Below, one piece after another: positions 1 to 6,238 of a stretch of DNA of 18,359 nt. Position 1 is the first letter of the stretch, and each line of letters opens with the position of its first letter. The notes below the pieces were generated by a model. The model made no database searches. It was not told where the DNA came from and was given only the letters and a program-made list of their open reading frames with translations. Source of the stretch: Bacteroidota bacterium (GTDB lineage Bacteria; Bacteroidota; Bacteroidia; Bacteroidales; B39-G9); NCBI GenBank assembly GCA_003648455.1, contig QMPG01000026.1:1-18359 (forward strand), written 5' to 3'. A program made the translations under genes and the position numbers.

Positions 1-145
1 AAATTATTGAATATTTGCGATAAATACAGTATACAAACAAATACTCTTAACCCATAAATATTCAATTTATGGATTAGGAGTTCTGAAATTTATGCTTAAT
101 CCACCCGAATTTTAAAGTGAGCCTTATTGACTAGTCCACAAAAAG

Positions 146-175
146 AAAGAGATGCTAATTTATTAGCATCTCTTT
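146..175 (+). terminator. Rho-independent terminator, possibly bidirectional
   Basis: A perfect 13-bp stem (146-158 with 163-175) closes a 4-base loop and runs into a T tract at 173-177. An A tract on the other side gives a T-rich tail on the opposite strand, so it may work both ways. It lies about 90 bases past the last possible stop codon of an upstream reading frame, so the transcript it ends could have a long 3' end or be a non-coding RNA beginning outside the window. Confidence 0.8.
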
Positions 176-558
176 TTATGTTGTGTGTGTTTATACCTAA
201 TTAACCATTAATAAAAAAAAAACAATTTACTAAAAAATATTTATGAAAACCTTTACTAAAAATAATTATACAATCAGACTATATAAAAAACACACAACAT
301 TTTTTACACAAAATCACTTTTCAAAAGTAATCATTCCATTAAAATTATTTAATATAATTAGGCTTAAAAGAAATCAATATAAAAATGATGTGCGTCATAA
401 TTTTTTATGATTTGAGGCAATAAAAAACATAATTGTAATTAATTGTAATTCAGTGAGTTTTAAGATTTGTAATTGTTTTTCCTACAATTGTGTCTATAAT
501 TCAATGAATTGTATTGTTTATTAAATGAAATTTTATTTTTATTTTTTAAATTTTATTT

Positions 559-566
559 TAAATTTG
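559..566 (+). promoter_or_regulatory. Possible TAnnTTTG -7 box
   Basis: TAAATTTG matches the Bacteroidota -7 consensus TAnnTTTG and sits 42 bases before the ATG at 609, a normal leader length. No TTG or TTTG -33 box is found 19-21 bases upstream, because that stretch is almost pure A/T. The call rests on one box only and is weak in such AT-rich DNA. Confidence 0.3.
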
Positions 567-608
567 TTATATAGTATTAACAGAATTTTTTTAACTAAAA
601 TTATTGAT

Positions 609-2330
609 ATGAAAAAAAAATTATTACTTATTATTTTAGCAATTGGATTTTTTAGTATTCGATTTCTTTTTGCTCAAGACAAAGCAGTCCCAGAACAATA
701 CAATCGTAGTGCTTTAACTTACATGTTATTAGATAATGGGGGTAAATACTCTTCAGATTTAAAGCAAGCAATTGAAAAAGTAAACATCCCTGAAAAATTT
801 GATGATAACAATTTATCTACCAGATATTTTTCTTCTTCAGAATCACCAAAAACAATTAAAAGTACGATTATTAATAATCATTATCCTAATGATATAGTTG
901 CAAAATGGTTTGATAGAAAAGACGATGGAACTCTTGATATGACGATTATACATAAAAGAGGACAGTATAATGCTACAGACCAAGATGCACTTAAAGCACA
1001 GGCAAGCAAACTTGGTATGGCAAAATTAAAAGACGCCGGTCAAGCATTGGTAAACAATAGCCACATTCTGGTTCTTTCCTATAAAAACATTATCACAATG
1101 AAAGAACATTATGATAAAGTTGATAAAAGAAGAAGAGCTATTGCAAATAAAACTAAGAAGAAATTTAAACCGGTAAAACGTATAAAAAATGGTTTTATGG
1201 GAGATGTTACTGCATATTTATATAAAATTGATTTTAATGATTCTATATATGGTGTTCTTTACGATCAATTATGGATTTATGATGACGATGATGCAGCAAC
1301 TAAACAAAAAAAGAAAGAGCTATTTGACAAAACTCAATTTCCTTTAAAATTTGTAATGAAGGTTAATGGTAAAGCAGATGGATCTCAATATAATCCAGGT
1401 CAGATTTTAGCTCCTAAAGTTCAAAAAACTCGTGATGAATTATTTCAACAATTAGTTAGCACTGGAGGTGAAAGCGCTATTTTTATGATTGAAAGAAAAT
1501 ATGAACCTTTCCGTGTTAAAGTTCCTGTTTATACTAGAAAACCAATAGGTGCTAAAGTAGGTTTAAAAGAAGGTTTAAAATTTGACCAGCGTTATTTTGT
1601 TTTAGAATATCGTATGAATGATAAAAACGAGATGATTACTAAGCGAAGAGCTGTTGTTCGTTCAAAAAGTGTTATTGATAATCGAAAAATGGCTACAGGT
1701 CATTCAACTGAGACCTCAAAATTTTATCAGGTTGCCGGTCGTAGAGTTGACGAAGGTATGCTTATGCAACAACGTAACGATTTTGGTATAGGTCTTTCTT
1801 TGGGATATGCTTCAGGTGAAATTGGAGGTATTACAGGTAAAGCAGAGTATAATGTTTCAACATTATTATGGACATTTACTGGTAAATTGATTCGTATTAA
1901 ACAATTAAAACTATTTGCTGAGTTTGGTTCTGAAACTAAAGAATATAACACTCCGATATTGGTAGGAGCTGAAGATATAAGTTTTACAAGATACGATGTA
2001 GGTATTTCAAAAGGATATTATTTTGCACGTAATTTTTCTCTTACTTTATTTGGTGCTTATGGTATGGAAGCTGCTTCACATGATGATTTTATTGTAAATG
2101 GAGAGGAAACAGATCTTTCAACAATTTATCTTAATTTTGGTGCAAGTCTAACAGCTAACCTTACTTATAATGTTCAACTTTTTGGAACATTAAATATGTA
2201 TTCTGTGGGGGATATTCTTGATGATGATGGAAATACCTTAACTCTTAGTGGTAATGATGCTACATATACTGATATTTTTCAAAATAGAGAAGGTGCATCT
2301 TTCAGTGTTGGGTTAAGATTAGAATTTTAA
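609..2330 (+). CDS. Exported protein with C-terminal outer-membrane beta-barrel
   Basis: This 573-residue protein is not a family I can name. The frame is open back to an ATG at 525, but the start at 609 is preferred because it opens directly on a signal peptide (MKKKLLLIILAIG, ending near LFA-QD). Residues about 25-370 look soluble and include a helical stretch rich in Ala and Lys (about 122-150), a very basic segment (about 172-192) and a compact beta-rich part (about 305-370) containing VGLKEGLKFDQRYFV. From about residue 390 to the end, alternating polar and hydrophobic strands with Gly and aromatic residues, finishing in LRLEF, indicate a small beta-barrel with a terminal aromatic BAM signal. 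The likely place is the outer membrane with the N-terminal part in the periplasm. It leads a four-gene run of exported proteins. The general layout recalls CsgG/FlgT-type proteins, but that is inference. Function unknown. Confidence 0.85.
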   Translation: MKKKLLLIILAIGFFSIRFLFAQDKAVPEQYNRSALTYMLLDNGGKYSSDLKQAIEKVNIPEKFDDNNLSTRYFSSSESPKTIKSTIINNHYPNDIVAKWFDRKDDGTLDMTIIHKRGQYNATDQDALKAQASKLGMAKLKDAGQALVNNSHILVLSYKNIITMKEHYDKVDKRRRAIANKTKKKFKPVKRIKNGFMGDVTAYLYKIDFNDSIYGVLYDQLWIYDDDDAATKQKKKELFDKTQFPLKFVMKVNGKADGSQYNPGQILAPKVQKTRDELFQQLVSTGGESAIFMIERKYEPFRVKVPVYTRKPIGAKVGLKEGLKFDQRYFVLEYRMNDKNEMITKRRAVVRSKSVIDNRKMATGHSTETSKFYQVAGRRVDEGMLMQQRNDFGIGLSLGYASGEIGGITGKAEYNVSTLLWTFTGKLIRIKQLKLFAEFGSETKEYNTPILVGAEDISFTRYDVGISKGYYFARNFSLTLFGAYGMEAASHDDFIVNGEETDLSTIYLNFGASLTANLTYNVQLFGTLNMYSVGDILDDDGNTLTLSGNDATYTDIFQNREGASFSVGLRLEF

Positions 2331-2470
2331 TATTAAGTTAATATAGAAAAATTAAATCCCACATGAAAATATTTTTAACTCAAAGCAGAGATGTATAAAT
2401 TGTTTTTTAATAAAAAAAGAAACAGTTATGTGGGTTGCATCTAAGCTTTGAAAGACAAAATTTACCTGAG

Positions 2471-2995
2471 ATGAATAAAGTAATAAAAAGTTTAATTGTA
2501 TCATTGCTATTAGTTTTTTTCTTTGCTCAAGGAGCTGATGCTCAAAAAAGAAAAGACAGAAAAGCATTATACAATAGTAAGTTCAACTATCAAATTCAAT
2601 GCCTTGGAGTAGGTAACGATGGAACAAAACTTTTCAAAGTATGGGGTTTTGATAAAAATGCTAAAAATGCTGCTTATAAAGCAAAAAGAAATGCAGTTGC
2701 TGCATGTATTTTTAGAGGAATACCTGCAGGTGGTGGAGCCGATAAAACTCCTGCAATTGTTACTGACCCTGATGCAGATAAAACTCATAAGGAATTTTTT
2801 GATGAGTTTTTTGCTGCAGGAGGTAAATATTTACAATATGTAAATGTTACAACCGATGGCGCTCCAAGTGGAAAAGACAGAATTAGAGTAAAACGTGGTT
2901 ACAAAGTTGCTGTTATTGTTTCAATAGCTTACGATGATTTGCGTAAATATCTTGAAGAAAAAGGCGTTGCTCGTAGTTTGAGTCATGGTTTCTAA
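2471..2995 (+). CDS. Small exported protein, LPP20/FlgT-like
   Basis: This 174-residue protein starts at the ATG at 2471. The frame is open further upstream only to a TTG at 2435, and the 2471 start gives a clean signal peptide (MNKVIKSLIVSLLLVFFF, cleavage near ADA-QK). The mature part has the pattern of LPP20 or FlgT N-terminal domains: a strand with LGVGNDGTKLFKVWGF, then an Ala-spaced helix (KNAAYKAKRNAVAACIF), a Gly-rich loop, a FFDEFF helix and closing strands (VKRGYKVAVIVSIAYDDL). Such domains occur in outer-membrane accessory proteins and flagellar or secretion-associated proteins; the assignment here comes from pattern, not from a search. It lies 140 bases after the barrel gene and 85 before the DUF6175-like gene, all same strand. 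Partners and substrate are unknown. Confidence 0.8.
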   Translation: MNKVIKSLIVSLLLVFFFAQGADAQKRKDRKALYNSKFNYQIQCLGVGNDGTKLFKVWGFDKNAKNAAYKAKRNAVAACIFRGIPAGGGADKTPAIVTDPDADKTHKEFFDEFFAAGGKYLQYVNVTTDGAPSGKDRIRVKRGYKVAVIVSIAYDDLRKYLEEKGVARSLSHGF

Positions 2996-3030
2996 TTTTT
3001 ATTGTTTTAATTAAGGTAATATGAATAACA

Positions 3031-3062
3031 AAAAAGCAGTTTGATTTTTCATTCTGCTTTTT
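3031..3062 (+). terminator. Intra-cluster hairpin, possible attenuator or terminator
   Basis: AAAAAGCAG (3031-3039) pairs perfectly with CTGCTTTTT (3054-3062), giving a 9-bp stem with a 14-base loop followed by an A/T-rich run. It lies 18 bases before the next start codon, so it may reduce read-through from the first two genes into the next two, or be a processing point. No clear promoter lies between the hairpin and the ATG at 3081. Confidence 0.5.
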
Positions 3063-3080
3063 AAACTAAATTTAAAAAAT

Positions 3081-4052
3081 ATGAAAAAATCATTTTTAAC
3101 AATAGTTACATTATTTGCAGCAATGCTTGTTTTCGGGCAACATGCAAAAAAACCAACCATTATGGTTGTGCCAAGTGATCATTTTTGTATTAGCCACGGC
3201 TATAAAATGACTTTTGACAATCAAGGAACACAGGTGGTTTTGCCTGATTATAAAGCTGCTCTACAAGGAGATGGTTCTCTTCGTCTTGTTATCTCAAAAA
3301 TGAGTGGAATAATGGCCGAAAGAGGCTTCCCTTTAAAAGATTTAGAACAAGAATTAAAAAATATTGCTCAAGCATCTGCAGAGATGAGCATGATGACAAG
3401 TAAAGAATCCGGAGCTTCTCTTGCAGAATCCCCAATTGATATGTTGAAAAGAACAGCAAAGGCAGATATCATTATGGATCTCGACTTTGAAGTAAAAAAA
3501 CGTGGTCCTCAAAATTACATTGTTTTTACTCTCAATGGAATTGATGCTTATACAAGTAAAAATATCGCAAGTGCATCAGGTACAGGTAATCCTTCTACTG
3601 CTGCTGCTCCTGAATTATTATTAGAAGAAGCTGTTTTAAGTCATATGGACAGATTTAACGGATTATTAATGGCACATTTTACAGATATGTTTACTAATGG
3701 TCGTGAGGTTAAAGTAAGAGTTCAGGTTTGGGATTCTTCTCCTGTCGATCTCGAAGAAGAGTATGATTATGACGGAGAAACATTAGAATTAGGGGATATT
3801 ATTGATGATTGGATGGCAGATAATACTGTTGAAGGCAGATACAGCAATTCTGACAATTCTGAAAATTTTATAAAATTTGAGCAAGTTAGAATTCCTATGT
3901 TCTACGAAAGAAAAGGAAAACAAAGAGCAATGAATACAAAGAAATTTGTTAATAATTTACGTAAATTCCTTGCTGGCGATCCTTTTGGCTTAACTTGTAA
4001 AGTATATCAACGAGGTTTAGGTGAAGCCTGGCTGATTATTGGTGAAAAATAA
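3081..4052 (+). CDS. DUF6175-like exported protein
   Basis: This 323-residue protein has a short signal peptide (MKKSFLTIVTLFAAMLVFG). From memory of Bacteroides proteins it matches the family annotated as DUF6175: KPTIMVVPSD at the mature N-terminus, then DYKAAL, a helix with MAERGFPLKDLE, AESPIDMLKRTAKADIIMDL, FTLNGIDAYTSKNIASASGTG, LLEEAVLSHMDRFN, and a C-terminal NTVEGRY...FEQVRIP and GLGEAWLIIGEK. Length is about normal for the family as I know it. The first half has the strand-helix logic of TolB- or CsgG-type N-terminal domains, with a 'resident enzyme-free' look: no catalytic motif is visible. It is third in a four-gene run. The biochemical role is unknown; a structural or assembly role in the periplasm is inference. 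Confidence 0.85.
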   Translation: MKKSFLTIVTLFAAMLVFGQHAKKPTIMVVPSDHFCISHGYKMTFDNQGTQVVLPDYKAALQGDGSLRLVISKMSGIMAERGFPLKDLEQELKNIAQASAEMSMMTSKESGASLAESPIDMLKRTAKADIIMDLDFEVKKRGPQNYIVFTLNGIDAYTSKNIASASGTGNPSTAAAPELLLEEAVLSHMDRFNGLLMAHFTDMFTNGREVKVRVQVWDSSPVDLEEEYDYDGETLELGDIIDDWMADNTVEGRYSNSDNSENFIKFEQVRIPMFYERKGKQRAMNTKKFVNNLRKFLAGDPFGLTCKVYQRGLGEAWLIIGEK

Positions 4053-4085
4053 AAAGTTTACATTAATGTTACAGGGTTAAACTTT
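4053..4085 (+). other. Small hairpin between cluster genes 3 and 4
   Basis: AAAGTTTA (4053-4060) can pair with TAAACTTT (4078-4085), an 8-bp A/T-rich stem with a 17-base loop starting directly after the stop codon. No T tract follows, so it is more likely a weak 3'-end or spacer structure than a terminator. Confidence 0.3.
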
Positions 4086-4136
4086 AAACTTGTAACTTTA
4101 ATTGTCTATTTATGAATTAAATAAAATTATATGCAT

Positions 4137-5714
4137 ATGAAAAAATTAATTTTAATATTGTTGGTATCAATAATATATTCGGGTACTTCTTTTTCTCAAA
4201 ACGTTGAAGGGAAAGCTGATGATGCTGCACGAATATCTATTACACCAACAGTAAAAGACAATAGTATTCCTAAAAGTGCACAAAAAATGCTTATAAATAA
4301 AATGAAGCAAATATGCACTTTAAATGGAATGGCAGGAGATGGTAAAAATCCATATTTTACTATGGATGCATCTGTTGATGTTTTATCTAAAGAAATTACA
4401 CCAACAGCTCCTCCAATGCATGCTGTTAATTTAAGTATTAATTTGTCAATCTCTGATAAAGACGGAAAAGTGTACAGTCAAACTTCTGTTGAAGTTAAAG
4501 GTGTTGGAAAAAATGAAACAAAAGCATATATTCAGGGAATAAAACATATCAATACTCGTAAAGGTCAGTTTAAAGCATTTATTGAGCAAGGTAAAACTAA
4601 AATTATTGAATATTACAATTCAAATTGCGATTTTTTTATTTCTACAGCTAAGACACTAAATGCTCAAGGTTTTAACAACGATGCAATAAGAGTTTTATAT
4701 TCTGTTCCTACTGTTTGCAAAGAGTGTTATGATAAGTGTATGGATCTTGCAGCTCAAATTGAACCAACTAAAGATGAAGCTGTTGCTCCTCTACCAGGTT
4801 CAGATGAGACACAAGCTAGCACTACGTCAGAAAGCGGGAAATCTATTGAAATTGATAAAAATATCTTTCTAGTATTCAAAGGAAGTAAAGAGTTTGGAAA
4901 TAAATTAGTTCTCTATTTTCAGATTGAAAACCATGGAAGTAAAGATTATGAATTAAATGATTATTATGGTAATGCTCGCATAATTGACCAAAATGGTACT
5001 GAAAAAAAAGTTGTTGAAAGAATTTTAGCTGGCAAATCAGGATCTTATGTCATAGCAACAGTAATTCCGGGAACTCCAACAAAATTGGAATATTATTTTG
5101 ATATGGTAGATCAGGTTAAAATGTTTGAATATAAGTACAAAAACAGTACTTTTCGTATGAAGGATTTTTCTTTATCATCTCCAAGTGCAAGCAAGGATGC
5201 TAATCTTGGCGACAATACAGGTTCTGTAAAGAGTGTAACTGAAAGTGACTGGTCAAAGTTTGGTTCTCTTCCTGATTCAAAGGTCGTTTATAAAAAAGTT
5301 TTTAAATGGGGAACTTGCAAATTACCTATTGATAACTTAGGAAATTTTTCATGGGAATCAGCTATTCAAGTTGAAGGTAAGGTTACAAGGTTTCAATACA
5401 CTTTACCATCTGATAATAATTCTGAATATGTTCTGAAAATTTATAAAGGATTATTATCTGCTGCTAATTATAAGATTCTTGTATCATTAGGTAATGATGA
5501 AGCTTCACGCGAAAACCCTGGGTACAATTATTACACTTATCTTCAAAATGATAAATTTGGCAATAAATATGGGTGTCGTTATAATTATTCAAATTCTGTT
5601 TTTTTGGTTACAAAAACTCATGTAGGTAATGAAGATGTATATTTTGTATTTTTTATTATGGAGCGAGAAGAGGCAACTGTAATTACACAAGATATTATTG
5701 AAGTGCCTAAATAA
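4137..5714 (+). CDS. Multidomain exported protein with LPP20/FlgT-like N-terminus
   Basis: The protein has 525 residues from the ATG at 4137; an ATG two codons earlier (4131) is also possible, but MKKLILILLVSIIY is the more typical signal-peptide start, cleaved near SFS-QN. Visible parts: residues about 25-150, an alpha/beta domain with VEVKGVGKNETKAYIQGIKHI, the helix-strand signature seen in LPP20/FlgT/CsgG-type proteins; about 150-205, helices with a cluster of Cys (CDFF, CKECYDKC); a Ser/Thr-rich linker (about 210-235); an Ig-like beta domain (about 238-345); a second linker; and a C-terminal domain (about 365-525) with paired strands and a GLLSAANYKILVSLG helix. The last domain faintly recalls DUF4892-type domains, a weak call. 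It closes the cluster and is followed by a strong terminator at 5736-5778. Function unknown. Confidence 0.8.
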   Translation: MKKLILILLVSIIYSGTSFSQNVEGKADDAARISITPTVKDNSIPKSAQKMLINKMKQICTLNGMAGDGKNPYFTMDASVDVLSKEITPTAPPMHAVNLSINLSISDKDGKVYSQTSVEVKGVGKNETKAYIQGIKHINTRKGQFKAFIEQGKTKIIEYYNSNCDFFISTAKTLNAQGFNNDAIRVLYSVPTVCKECYDKCMDLAAQIEPTKDEAVAPLPGSDETQASTTSESGKSIEIDKNIFLVFKGSKEFGNKLVLYFQIENHGSKDYELNDYYGNARIIDQNGTEKKVVERILAGKSGSYVIATVIPGTPTKLEYYFDMVDQVKMFEYKYKNSTFRMKDFSLSSPSASKDANLGDNTGSVKSVTESDWSKFGSLPDSKVVYKKVFKWGTCKLPIDNLGNFSWESAIQVEGKVTRFQYTLPSDNNSEYVLKIYKGLLSAANYKILVSLGNDEASRENPGYNYYTYLQNDKFGNKYGCRYNYSNSVFLVTKTHVGNEDVYFVFFIMEREEATVITQDIIEVPK

Positions 5715-5735
5715 ATTCTGAATATTTGTTATGAT

Positions 5736-5778
5736 AAAAAAAGTCTGTTGGATTTTCAAAATCTTGCAGACTTTTTTT
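5736..5778 (+). terminator. Strong rho-independent terminator of the exported-protein cluster
   Basis: A perfect 12-bp outer stem (5736-5747 with 5767-5778) ends in seven Ts. Inside it a symmetric TTG/TTG internal loop leads to a second stem (5751-5755 with 5759-5763). The matching A tract on the left means it could also stop transcription from the other side. It lies 21 bases after the stop codon at 5714 and ends the four-gene run. Confidence 0.9.
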
Positions 5779-5811
5779 GTTTTGATACTTGATAATCAAC
5801 CTTTTTGATTT

Positions 5812-5990
5812 AACCCGCTTTATTCATACAAAAACGAAGTGAATTGTATGAATTAGCGATGGATAGTGGAAAGTAAAGTGGGAACCGAACCGCCAGCTGG
5901 CGGTGAGTTCACGCAAGTAAAACCCGCATTAGAAGTACCCAAATTTGATGGTAATCCTTAAGCGTAGAAAAATTATGAATTTTTCGGGTT
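5812..5990. repeat. Structured dispersed repeat, copy 1 (179 bp)
   Basis: This non-coding unit is about 93% identical to 14043-14245 outside one 24-base indel. It is richer in G+C than its surroundings. Its ends are inverted: TTAACCCG (5810-5817) and CGGGTTAA (5985-5992). Three hairpins are visible: ATTCATACAA with TTGTATGAAT (5822-5831/5844-5853); a central hairpin with arms 5878-5885/5907-5914 around the perfect 14-bp palindrome CCGCCAGCTGGCGG (5890-5903); and GAAAAATT with AATTTTTC (5967-5974/5978-5985). No open frame of note. It could be a non-autonomous mobile element or a conserved RNA or DNA structural element; orientation is unknown. Confidence 0.85.
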
Positions 5991-5992
5991 AA

Positions 5993-6135
5993 CTTGAAGC
6001 TACTCCGAAAAGTGTTTTTAGACAAAAAAATGATTTACATGATTTATATAAAATATAAAACATTAATTATCAACAATATAATTTTAATGGATTTATATGC
6101 ATTTTTGAAAAAAGGTTTTTCGGAGTGGGCTCAAG
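5993..6135. repeat. 143-bp unit bounded by imperfect 19-bp inverted repeats
   Basis: The left end (5993-6011, CTTGAAGCTACTCCGAAAA) and the complement of the right end (6117-6135, CTTGAGCCCACTCCGAAAA) agree at 16 of 19 positions. The inside is AT-rich and non-coding. It abuts copy 1 of the dispersed repeat. The size and ends suit a MITE-like element or a long weak hairpin; no target-site duplication is evident. Confidence 0.5.
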
Positions 6136-6167
6136 CTTTTAACTTTATGAACTTTTAACTTTATAAA
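6136..6167. repeat. Tandem duplication, 2 x 16 bp
   Basis: CTTTTAACTTTATGAA (6136-6151) is followed directly by CTTTTAACTTTATAAA (6152-6167), one mismatch. It sits just upstream of the predicted promoter of the peptidase gene, so it could be a duplicated regulator site or simply slippage in A/T-rich DNA. Confidence 0.6.
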
Positions 6168-6182
6168 CTAACAGCAATTTTA

Positions 6183-6190
6183 TATATTTG
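6183..6190 (+). promoter_or_regulatory. Likely -7 box (TATATTTG) for the prolyl oligopeptidase gene
   Basis: TATATTTG matches TAnnTTTG exactly and lies 48 bases before the ATG at 6239. A clear TTG -33 box is not present at 19-21 bases upstream, where the tandem 16-mer lies, so the upstream half of the promoter is degenerate. Confidence 0.45.
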
Positions 6191-6238
6191 TTAAATTGAT
6201 TTTATAAATAATTAAATTATAAATTAAAAAATACAGAG

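Larger units (their letters stand above)
1..608. other. AT-rich non-coding stretch with small repeats
   Basis: No convincing coding region is visible; one frame is open from base 1 to a stop at 55-57 and could be the tail of an upstream gene, but this cannot be shown. Bases 52-59 and 65-72 form an 8-bp stem. A strong terminator follows at 146-175. An 11-bp inverted repeat (178-188 with 290-300, ATGTTGTGTGT and its complement) brackets about 100 bp of AT-rich DNA. At 395-410 TCATAA and TTATGA form a 6-bp dyad. At 431-450 the 10-mer AATTGTAATT is repeated exactly in tandem. Part of this stretch presumably carries the control region of the gene starting at 609. Confidence 0.5.

Noticed and set aside
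1..145. tRNA, tmRNA or RNase P RNA end before the first terminator
   Set aside because: There is no CCA end, no T-loop sequence and no recognisable RNase P core motif, so no RNA gene was called.
525..608. Extended N-terminus of the barrel protein from the ATG at 525
   Set aside because: The extra 28 residues are only the translation of an A/T-rich leader, and they would bury a textbook signal peptide that starts at 609.
2358..2434. CCCACAT/ATGTGGG inverted repeat as a terminator between the first two cluster genes
   Set aside because: The arms are only 7 bp and lie 63 bases apart, without a T tract.
5812..5990. Insertion sequence or group II intron remnant
   Set aside because: No transposase or reverse transcriptase fragment and no intron domain V-like end is visible; the unit is short and non-coding.
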